Shown: positions 1 through 7,224 of the stretch, piece by piece
How positions within the stretch are numbered: the stretch's first letter is position 1
How the letters are laid out: each line of letters starts with the position of its first letter
DNA from: a virus
Direction: 5' to 3' (one strand)
DNA length: 45,830 bases
Virus record (IMG/VR): IMGVR_UViG_3300030012_003178
Span: 1-45,830 of that record
Notes under the pieces: model-generated
The model's database searches: none
The model's input: only the letters and a program-made list of their open reading frames with translations
What the model was told of the DNA's origin: nothing
Position numbers and translations under genes: made by a program

Positions 1-76
1 TATACATTTTTTTATTTGTACCTTTGCCTTCAACGACAAATTTTACACTTGATACTTCTTCTGTGATTAATTTCAT
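1..76 (-). CDS. 21: gp21-like prohead core protease, N-terminal 25 codons only
   Basis: The reading frame starts at the ATG at 76-74 and runs off the left edge. The 25 visible codons begin MKLITEEV and include VKFVVEGKG, which resembles the N-terminus of marine T4-like gp21. In T4, gp21 is the serine-type protease that matures the prohead by cutting scaffold and capsid proteins after (L/I)-x-E. The position agrees with T4 order (20, 67, 68, 21). The start lies 5 bases after the stop of the 91-aa gene, so the two are probably co-transcribed. The catalytic domain is outside the window, so the call rests on the N-terminus and synteny. Confidence 0.72.
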   Translation of the reverse strand, partial: MKLITEEVSSVKFVVEGKGTNKKMY

Positions 77-81
77 TGTTC

Positions 82-357
82 TTAATTTGTATATCCTACA
101 GATGTACCCAAGACACTAGCATGAGCAGCAAAGATTGCCTCGGTTGATTTTTTCTCTACAAATTCAACAGTGTTACCTGGCATTGTAAAAGTTCCAATTG
201 TTGATGATCCTCCGACTTCATCAATAATAGATACTAGTCTTGCGGTAGCACCATTATTGCAAAGACGCACTACAGTTGCATTTCCAAATGTGGAAGCTCC
301 TGCAGCATCAGTACCACATGCAGCCTGACTACCTGTTACTAAAGTTCTATTCGCCAT
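82..357 (-). CDS. 91-aa conserved-type virion protein of unknown function
   Basis: This is a small protein rich in Ala, Gly, Ser and Thr, beginning MANRTLVTGSQAACG. Short strand-like segments suggest a beta-rich fold, for example the stretch around residues 55-70 (TFTMPGNTVEFVEKK). There is no signal peptide or membrane segment. Its first 11 bases overlap the end of the gp67-like gene, and gp21 starts 5 bases after its stop. It occupies the T4 gene 68 slot, but it is shorter and not acidic or helical like gp68, so I do not call it gp68. A capsid-associated or head-assembly role is inferred from context only. Confidence 0.75.
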   Translation of the reverse strand: MANRTLVTGSQAACGTDAAGASTFGNATVVRLCNNGATARLVSIIDEVGGSSTIGTFTMPGNTVEFVEKKSTEAIFAAHASVLGTSVGYTN

Positions 358-544
358 CGGGTTCTTCCTCTTGTGGTTCTTGGTCTACTTCATCTTCAAC
401 TTCATCACCAAACAATCCAGCAGATACGTTTGGTCTTTCTGCCTCTACTTTTTCTGCTGTTTTAGCGTATAGCATATCTTTTATCCTATCGCTAATATCT
501 GACGGTGACTCATTGTCAATCATCAAATCAATTAAATCATCCAT
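347..544 (-). CDS. 67: gp67-like prohead core (scaffold) peptide
   Basis: The 65-aa protein has a helical, charged N-terminal half (MDDLIDLMIDN..., then DRIKDMLYAKTAEKVEAER). It ends in an acidic tail of about 20 residues dominated by Glu and Asp. T4 gp67 has the same plan: a short core protein with a helical start, an acidic tail, and a gene directly after portal gene 20. In T4 it helps form the prohead core and is degraded by gp21. A T4-type late promoter (568-575) lies 24 bases upstream of its start. The gene overlaps the next one by 11 bases. The assignment comes from composition and position, since sequence identity is low at this length. Confidence 0.6.
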   Translation of the reverse strand: MDDLIDLMIDNESPSDISDRIKDMLYAKTAEKVEAERPNVSAGLFGDEVEDEVDQEPQEEEPDGE

Positions 545-567
545 TGTGACACAAAATAACTATAACT

Positions 568-575
568 TATTTATA
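568..575 (-). promoter_or_regulatory. T4-type late promoter before the gp67-like/gp21 genes
   Basis: On the minus strand the sequence reads TATAAATA, a perfect match to the T4 late promoter element recognised by the gp55-type sigma factor with the sliding clamp. It overlaps the stop codon of the portal gene and is 24 bases from the start of the 65-aa gene, a normal leader length. Confidence 0.65.
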
Positions 576-2313
576 TCTCTCCGCCCTTCGGCATTCTGAT
601 ATCAGTTGCTTTTGTTGCTCCTGCATCTGTTGCCTTATCGCTACCAGTATCTAAATCTGGTTCATTTACTGGTTGACCTAAACTCATTTCTGAATTTGGA
701 TTTTGCATTGGATCTGCTATTTGATCCACAGGCATTCCACTATTTGGATCTACAGGCATATTTGGATCTGCAATTATACCATCTTCTATTTCCTTCTTCA
801 TTTGTTTATCCAAATCTTTAATATCATCTTCAGTTTGTTTAAGAACTTTAGTACGAACATAATGTGCAGAAAAATATTTACCCATGTAGGGTTCCATTGC
901 AGCGACTACACCTAATTGCTCATTTAATAATTCATTTGCCTTAAGATCTGAGAAATGGTTATCATACAAGAAATCAAATTGGATATGATCACTTAGTTCT
1001 TCCCAATCATCAGGAGTACAAATATTTTTAAGAATCAACTGAGTTTTCAACATATCCATGAATATTTGGGAAAATCTCTTACGTAATCTACCTACAAATT
1101 TAGTAAACTTAAGTTCATCTCTTAATATTTCAGATGAACGACCTAAGTTAAATCCACCTTGACTATCCAATCTACTTGATGGAACATTTAATGACTTATA
1201 AAGTTTAGTTTGAAAATATTCAATATCAGTAAGTTCTCCAAGATTTTGTCCACCAGGAAGTGTAGTGATTTCTGTTCCTCTACCACCCTCTCTTCTTGGT
1301 AACCAAAAATCTTCAAGCATCGCCATGTACTTACGATCATCACGAATCTCTCCAGTATCAGCGTTATATACTAACTTATTACGATAACGATTCATAACGT
1401 CACGTAAATATTGCTCTGCCTTAATTTTTGGAAGATTGCCAACGTCAATATAAAATATTCTTCTTTCTGGTGCTCTTGATAATCTGTAAATAACAAGGCT
1501 GTCCTCAACCATTCTTAATTGGTTAAGAGACTTAATTGCTTTATGTAAATATGATAATACTGTTTGTTTATTACGATCTACTAAACCTGATGTACAATAT
1601 GTTACCGCATCTTTTGCAATCTTAATTGTCTTAGCATTTCCTCTAACAGGCATATATCCTGCTTGTTTTGATGCAGCACTTGGATCATATAAGTAGTATT
1701 CTTCTATCTTTGGTGTCTCGTACGCTCTTAAATCATTTGGTCCTAACTTATCTGTAACTATTGGTGACTGATAATTTGGTCCAAGTTTTTCTTGTTTTCT
1801 AATTAATCTAATCTTTAACGGGTCAATATATCTTACTTCCTGAATACCTTCTTCTGGTTTCTTTAAATCTATTACTTTATGATAATATACTCTTCCATCA
1901 ATATACCAAGTTCTAAAAATTTCATGACATTTTTTGTCAAATCCTAAAAGTTTTTTAATATGTTTAAATTCATCTCGGATAGAATCTTTTAATCTATCAG
2001 ACGCATTTAGATTTGATAATTCAATCTCTACAGGTGAATCATCTAAATCTGACACTATTGCTTCATTTACAACATCTTCAATTGCACTATCACATTCTGG
2101 ATGTAAGCACATTTCACGATATCTACGTACCAAATCTTGCTCATTCTTATATACTCCCTCGATATCTACGTATTGACCGTAGAAACCGCTGGAGATATAA
2201 AAATCAGATTTATCCTCTTCGTTAGAAGGAATTGGAGAGACGACAGCCTTTGACTTATCGTCTTTCGCAACCTTTGGTAACTTGAATCCAAATAACTTAT
2301 TGTTAGTTGCCAT
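571..2313 (-). CDS. 20: Portal vertex protein gp20
   Basis: The 580-aa protein is slightly longer than T4 gp20 (524 aa). Recognisable family features are the N-terminal GFYGQYVDIEG region, YREMCLHPECDSAIEDVVNEA (around 65-90), and the region with LNVPSSRLDSQGGFNLGRSSEI followed by ILRDELKFTKFVGRLRKRF. The last 90 residues are rich in Asp, Pro and Met, as in marine relatives. The dodecameric portal sits at one capsid vertex, nucleates prohead assembly, docks the terminase and becomes the head-tail connector. It follows gp19, and the 65-aa core peptide gene follows it, exactly the T4 order. Confidence 0.95.
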   Translation of the reverse strand: MATNNKLFGFKLPKVAKDDKSKAVVSPIPSNEEDKSDFYISSGFYGQYVDIEGVYKNEQDLVRRYREMCLHPECDSAIEDVVNEAIVSDLDDSPVEIELSNLNASDRLKDSIRDEFKHIKKLLGFDKKCHEIFRTWYIDGRVYYHKVIDLKKPEEGIQEVRYIDPLKIRLIRKQEKLGPNYQSPIVTDKLGPNDLRAYETPKIEEYYLYDPSAASKQAGYMPVRGNAKTIKIAKDAVTYCTSGLVDRNKQTVLSYLHKAIKSLNQLRMVEDSLVIYRLSRAPERRIFYIDVGNLPKIKAEQYLRDVMNRYRNKLVYNADTGEIRDDRKYMAMLEDFWLPRREGGRGTEITTLPGGQNLGELTDIEYFQTKLYKSLNVPSSRLDSQGGFNLGRSSEILRDELKFTKFVGRLRKRFSQIFMDMLKTQLILKNICTPDDWEELSDHIQFDFLYDNHFSDLKANELLNEQLGVVAAMEPYMGKYFSAHYVRTKVLKQTEDDIKDLDKQMKKEIEDGIIADPNMPVDPNSGMPVDQIADPMQNPNSEMSLGQPVNEPDLDTGSDKATDAGATKATDIRMPKGGEI

Positions 2314-2347
2314 GAATATAGAGTTTTGAAAATATTATCTTTACTAT

Positions 2348-2983
2348 TTAGACACCCGTACCAACTTGAGTTTGAGCAAGAGGATCCATAGTATCATACC
2401 ACTGATACTGCATCTCTACTGTAAACTCTTCAATTGTATCATTACTTCCGTAATCTAAAGTAATTTCACCGACTGTTGTTGGGTATGCACCAATAAATTG
2501 ATACATCTTTAGAACAGGTAGACTTGCATCAGAAATTGGTGAAGGTCCACTAACTGCTGCTCTTCCTAACTGACGAACAATCATTGGTTGCTGATAGTCA
2601 GCAGGATTTACTAAACCAGCATTATCTTCATGCTTGTTTATTAAGTTACTCCATCTTTCAAATGCAGTTCTAATATTAAAATCAATATCATTAATAACAG
2701 TGATTGTCCAAGGAGCGTATGTCCTAGTTCCAGCAATCTTTAATTGCCTTCCCCTGAATGGAACTTCAATATTAGTAACTGTAGATGCAGGTAACTGTGC
2801 TGCCTTAACTAAAAATCTTACCTTATCTGAAAGGTCATCCTTACTGGTTGTGGTTGGAACTGCATCATCTGGGAAATACATCTCGCACTCAAATAAATTA
2901 GGACGAGCACCACCACCAACCATTCTACCCTTGAATGCATCAAGGGTACGATCTTTAGTTGAAGGAATGTTTAGGTTTGCCAT
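2348..2983 (-). CDS. 19: Tail tube protein gp19
   Basis: This 211-aa protein is somewhat longer than T4 gp19 (163 aa). Family-type segments are RPNLFECEMYFP near residues 28-39, RFLVKAAQLPAST, VPFRGRQLKIAGTR, and YPTTVGEITLDY with EFTVEMQYQWYD near the end. The protein polymerises as stacked hexameric rings to form the inner tail tube through which DNA is delivered. It lies directly between sheath (gp18) and portal (gp20), as in T4. Its ribosome binding site is the same AGAGGAAAAA string used by gp18, so the two abundant tail proteins share a strong translation signal. Confidence 0.93.
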   Translation of the reverse strand: MANLNIPSTKDRTLDAFKGRMVGGGARPNLFECEMYFPDDAVPTTTSKDDLSDKVRFLVKAAQLPASTVTNIEVPFRGRQLKIAGTRTYAPWTITVINDIDFNIRTAFERWSNLINKHEDNAGLVNPADYQQPMIVRQLGRAAVSGPSPISDASLPVLKMYQFIGAYPTTVGEITLDYGSNDTIEEFTVEMQYQWYDTMDPLAQTQVGTGV

Positions 2984-3005
2984 TAACTTTTTCCTCTGTG
3001 TTTAA

Positions 3006-5408
3006 TTAAACGTTTCCAACGACTTCTTCAAAACTTACTCCTGTGCGTGTAGCAACAAATGTAAGTCCGATAAAGTTGATTGATCTGACTGGTTTGACAA
3101 AGATATCAGCTCTAAATTGATTAGAATCGATAATGTCGGGAGTGTTATTTGTTTCATCGCAAATAACCACGAAATCAGTAATACCTCTCTTCGCTTTTAC
3201 ATCACGAAGGAAAGGATCAACAATGTTCAAGAAATTAGATCTTGTAATAACATCGTTGAATTCAAAGAGTTGTGCTCTTGCTGCTCTTTCAATTGTAGAT
3301 TCAATTGTGAGGAACAAACGACGAACATTAATTCTATCAAATGCTGATGCTACTCCAAGTCCAGTTTTGTCTCCAAATAAGATGATACCTGAACCAGGTG
3401 AGAATATAACTGGGTTAATTCTCTTAGGATAAAGTAGATCTCTCTGTGACTGTGATGGGTTGTATGCTAACTTAACCGCACCATTGATTGCTCCTCTTGA
3501 TGCACCTGCAGGTGAGAACCAAGAGAATTGATTGATAGAAGTTCTTGCCATTAATCCAGCAATATCACCATTAAGTGGGATATATCTGAACTCATTGTTA
3601 AACCTATCAAACATATATTTGTAACCACTATCAAATACGCAATATGATGAAGATGGTAGTGGATCAAAGAAATCAATTATATTTTGTGTTTGATTATCTG
3701 AATTAGATACGTTTACAACACCTGTTTTCCAAGGAGATATACATGCAATGCAGTCTTTTCTTGTAGATGCTACATCTATAAGTTTTCTTGCTTTTGCTTG
3801 TGCCTCTGCATTTGAAAGACCAGATGAAGGACCTTGAATCAAGAAGTTGATTGAATACTCTGCTTGATTGGTAAAGATATCATATGCACTAATAACATCT
3901 GCAAGTGATGCATTATATCCACCACTTGAATCATAGTTTTGACCACCACTTAATGTGTATGTGCTAACACCAATACCAGCATATGTTTTTCCTTGTGCAT
4001 TAGTTGTCCAGTTTCCTGTTCCAGTTAATGTCCAGTTTGTGCCACCTGCTGTTGCAGTTAGTCCAGTTGCTTGTCCTGTTGGAGCACCACCTGCATAGAT
4101 GTTACTTGAAACTCTTGCAAGATAATCTTTATAGTAGTTTGGTTCTGATGGTGAAACTCTACCATCTTTTGCTTTTGAAAGACTTAAGTGTTTCTCGATG
4201 ATGTTACCTGCAATTCCAGTAACACTTCCTGTATCATCAACAACTACAATATGAATTTCATCATTTCTACCTGATCTTTCACCTGCATACTCAGATGTTC
4301 CAGGTTTTTCTGCAATTGATTTCCAGAATACAGTTGAGTTTGTAAGTCCTAGTGTTTGCTTATCATACCAATCTGATGATGTTGCACTATTGAACGTTGC
4401 ATGTACTGTGGAATCAGGTTCAACAACTTTAATTGGGAAGTTAACCTCTGCCTGATTGCCTCTGGAAAATGTAAATTCTACATTGTCACCAGTAGTAGCG
4501 ATTCCTGAGATTGCTTTATCAACAGAAATAATACTAGCTCCGATAGCAACAACTTTTGTATCAGCAGAAACTGTAATAGCGGTTGTAGTAACCCCAACAC
4601 TGTCTCCTACCTGAATATTTGCAGTTGCAATACCACTAATTGTAGCATCAAATGACTCGTTGGTTACACCAGTTACGGTGCTGATATTTGTTGATCCAGT
4701 TTGTTTTACAACAGGAGCAATAAATTTTGATGGACTATCGTTAGTACCTTGTTTGTATGTTACTGGAGTAGATACATTTGCTGAAGATACTTTATCGGTT
4801 ATCTTTACATCAATTGTATGATTATCTGTATCGACTGCTGTGATAACACCTCTTAGGAATCCTGATGCTGATGAAGTTGCTCCTATACCAACTTCTAGTC
4901 TTCCATCAATTGATTGTGTTACACCTAAACCAACCATTCCAGAAGTTACTCCAGAACCGACTGAAATTCTTTGATCTGCAAAATCATCAACTACACAAAC
5001 TTTTAAATCATTTAAACACTTACCAGGATACTTTGCTGCATAATTAAAACTTACCGCACTTGCATAATTGTTTACGTAGTCTTCATAGTTTTTAATTTTT
5101 ACGGTTGCACCTTTATCATTTGCGTTATTTAAAGTGCTATTGTCTGCTCTGACAACTCTTAAAACACCACCGTAAGATAAGTAAGACGATGCACTCATCC
5201 AATACTCGTACTGAGCATCATCTTCTTTAGGTTCTCCAAAAGTAGCAAGTAGATCCTGTTCTGTTTCAATGAGTGTTGGTACGTCTACAGGTCCCTTTTC
5301 AAAAGGACCAGCAATTGCACCCACTTGCTCATTGATAGCATCTACTCTGCCAATAGTCAAATCAACTTCTCTTACCTTGGTGCCAGGAGATACTAAGTTA
5401 AGTGACAT
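3006..5408 (-). CDS. 18: Tail sheath protein gp18
   Basis: The 800-aa protein exceeds T4 gp18 (659 aa). Its N-terminus (LVSPGTKVREVDLT, then EYWMSASSYLSYGGVLRVVRA) and C-terminus (IFVKPVRSINFIGLTFVATRTG, then FEEVVG) are typical of contractile sheath subunits and form the conserved inner core. The middle, from about residue 170 to 480, is rich in Thr, Ser, Gly and Val and probably holds surface-exposed insert domains that account for the extra length. The sheath contracts to drive the tube into the host envelope. A late promoter lies 41 bases upstream, and the binding site AGAGGAAAAA lies just before the start. Confidence 0.95.
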   Translation of the reverse strand: MSLNLVSPGTKVREVDLTIGRVDAINEQVGAIAGPFEKGPVDVPTLIETEQDLLATFGEPKEDDAQYEYWMSASSYLSYGGVLRVVRADNSTLNNANDKGATVKIKNYEDYVNNYASAVSFNYAAKYPGKCLNDLKVCVVDDFADQRISVGSGVTSGMVGLGVTQSIDGRLEVGIGATSSASGFLRGVITAVDTDNHTIDVKITDKVSSANVSTPVTYKQGTNDSPSKFIAPVVKQTGSTNISTVTGVTNESFDATISGIATANIQVGDSVGVTTTAITVSADTKVVAIGASIISVDKAISGIATTGDNVEFTFSRGNQAEVNFPIKVVEPDSTVHATFNSATSSDWYDKQTLGLTNSTVFWKSIAEKPGTSEYAGERSGRNDEIHIVVVDDTGSVTGIAGNIIEKHLSLSKAKDGRVSPSEPNYYKDYLARVSSNIYAGGAPTGQATGLTATAGGTNWTLTGTGNWTTNAQGKTYAGIGVSTYTLSGGQNYDSSGGYNASLADVISAYDIFTNQAEYSINFLIQGPSSGLSNAEAQAKARKLIDVASTRKDCIACISPWKTGVVNVSNSDNQTQNIIDFFDPLPSSSYCVFDSGYKYMFDRFNNEFRYIPLNGDIAGLMARTSINQFSWFSPAGASRGAINGAVKLAYNPSQSQRDLLYPKRINPVIFSPGSGIILFGDKTGLGVASAFDRINVRRLFLTIESTIERAARAQLFEFNDVITRSNFLNIVDPFLRDVKAKRGITDFVVICDETNNTPDIIDSNQFRADIFVKPVRSINFIGLTFVATRTGVSFEEVVGNV

Positions 5409-5448
5409 GTCTTTTTCCTCTGACTGGTTTCAAATTTTTAACTAATAA

Positions 5449-5456
5449 TATTTATA
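5449..5456 (-). promoter_or_regulatory. T4-type late promoter before gp18
   Basis: The minus strand reads TATAAATA in the 72-base gap between gp17 and gp18, 41 bases upstream of the gp18 start. This probably gives high late transcription of sheath and tube, which are needed in many copies per virion. Confidence 0.75.
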
Positions 5457-5480
5457 AATCACTCTTTCTTACATGCATTA

Positions 5481-7184
5481 TTACATGTACTCCCACATAT
5501 ATGAACGATCCCCGTATTCATCTACGTTCCAGTTACTAGGAGCATCTCCTAAACGATCTAAATGTGTACCATCTTTATCAACATACCATCTATCTCCATC
5601 ATCATCTACAAAAGTATTTTCATCTAAACCATCAGATATAAAACCAAACGGTGCCATGTCTTGCTCAATCTGATTCTTCTGTTCTTCATATAATCTTTTT
5701 CTTACATCTTGATCTGTAAGTTCTTTAAAATAATCCTGTGCAACCAACCATGCATATATTACAAGACACATTGCAAGGTCATCATTACATCCTTCCTCTG
5801 CCTCAAATGAATTACTTTTAGATATAAATGTGGTAAGTTCTGATAATATTTCATAGTCTTTAAATAATACTTTATCTGCCTCTACCATTGTTTTAAGATT
5901 TAATGCACCAACCTTTTTGACAGTTTTTGACATCTTTACACCAAGTTGAGTTTTCTTTCCACTAAATCCCTGTCCTACAATCTGACCTGCACGACCTCTC
6001 ATTGAACACATTAAAAGATTTTCATACTCTAAATCAAAGTTAAGTATTGCAGCAACCTGATCTCCAATATCATTTACTTCACAAAGAATAAATGCTTGAT
6101 TATAATTAACTGCTACTTCATATATGATATTAGGAAACAACATTGGTTTGATTTCATTATTTCGATATTTTGCTACAACCTTATGAGGAAATGTTGTAAT
6201 ATCAACTATTACAAATGTAGAATAATCTTCACCAACACCACGAGCAACGTCAACTGTGCAAAGATAATCATGCTCCTTTACAGGATGCTCATATACATCT
6301 AATCCACCATTTGATGTTATCGGTCTTTCATATATTAATGACTTTAATTTTGCTGGATTAATTAACGTTCCAACAGATCCTAAGAACTGACACTCGAACT
6401 CAACACGAAACTGTGCTTCTGATGTGTTCTTGATTGTTTGTTCTTTCCATGCCTCATCACGACCTGGAACCTCAGACCAGTGAACTTCTGTTGTTACATA
6501 ATCATTGTCACCTTTTTCTGCATCATTCCACATACGATAGAAATGATTCATACCTTTAGGTGTGGATACAATTATAATCTTTGTTGATTTACCAGATGAT
6601 ATTGTAGGATATACTGAACTAAAAAAGTCATCTGCAATATGATTTGGTACAAAAGCAAATTCATCTAAGAATATAATATTGAATGACATACCTCGAACAG
6701 CAGCAGCAGATGTTGATGCTGCCATGATCTTAGATCCATTGTCTAACTCTAAACTTCCTTTATTCCATACAAGAATGCCTTGTTGCATCCACTTAGGTAG
6801 ATTCTCGTATGCAGTCTGCAACCTACCAAGTAGATCTCTTGCAGTTTGTGCTTTGTTTGCAAGAATACCTATGTTAACACTATCATTAAAGATAGCATAA
6901 TGTAATAAGTATGATACCGATGTTGTAGATTTACCTGTTTGACGAGGCATCATACAGATATTAAATCGATGCTCATGAAATCTGTTTATTAACTTTTCCT
7001 GAAACGGCCACATATCAAAACCAACAAGACCCTCATCAACGTTGATGATCTTGATATAATTTTTTGCAAAATATACAGGATCTTCTCTACATTTTATAAA
7101 TTCAGCAATCTGTTCTTGAGTAAACTCAATCTCAGTATTTGCTTTCTTTAGATTCGGATTTCCAAGATATACATTATTAGACAT
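5481..7184 (-). CDS. 17: Terminase large subunit gp17 (packaging ATPase and nuclease)
   Basis: The 567-aa protein carries both terminase domains. The N-terminal ATPase shows Walker A MPRQTGKSTT (79-88), Walker B IIFLDEFAF (170-178) and the coupling motif STPKG (207-211). The C-terminal RNase H-like nuclease shows likely metal ligands D312 (in VDVARGVGEDYS), E369 (in ILCEVND) and D468/D469 (in GCNDDLAM), matching the three acidic residues of T4 gp17. It cuts concatemeric DNA and pumps it through the portal to fill the head. An Asp-rich tail (525-567) follows the nuclease. A late promoter at 7217-7224 lies upstream. All key residues are present, so it should be active. Confidence 0.97.
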   Translation of the reverse strand: MSNNVYLGNPNLKKANTEIEFTQEQIAEFIKCREDPVYFAKNYIKIINVDEGLVGFDMWPFQEKLINRFHEHRFNICMMPRQTGKSTTSVSYLLHYAIFNDSVNIGILANKAQTARDLLGRLQTAYENLPKWMQQGILVWNKGSLELDNGSKIMAASTSAAAVRGMSFNIIFLDEFAFVPNHIADDFFSSVYPTISSGKSTKIIIVSTPKGMNHFYRMWNDAEKGDNDYVTTEVHWSEVPGRDEAWKEQTIKNTSEAQFRVEFECQFLGSVGTLINPAKLKSLIYERPITSNGGLDVYEHPVKEHDYLCTVDVARGVGEDYSTFVIVDITTFPHKVVAKYRNNEIKPMLFPNIIYEVAVNYNQAFILCEVNDIGDQVAAILNFDLEYENLLMCSMRGRAGQIVGQGFSGKKTQLGVKMSKTVKKVGALNLKTMVEADKVLFKDYEILSELTTFISKSNSFEAEEGCNDDLAMCLVIYAWLVAQDYFKELTDQDVRKRLYEEQKNQIEQDMAPFGFISDGLDENTFVDDDGDRWYVDKDGTHLDRLGDAPSNWNVDEYGDRSYMWEYM

Positions 7185-7216
7185 AACAGATTAGCAGTTC
7201 CACTTACGAAGTGACT

Positions 7217-7224
7217 TATTTATT
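7217..7224 (-). promoter_or_regulatory. Late-promoter-like element before gp17
   Basis: The minus strand reads AATAAATA, one base from the T4 late consensus, overlapping the last codons of the 805-aa gene. Between it and the gp17 start (7184) is a small inverted repeat (CACTT-CGT-AAGTG on the minus strand, 7201-7213) close to the expected transcript start. It may shape the leader. Confidence 0.5.

Noticed and set aside
82-357. Calling the 91-aa protein gp68 because it lies between gp67 and gp21
   Set aside because: It is shorter, not acidic, and beta-prone rather than helical. Position alone does not justify the name.
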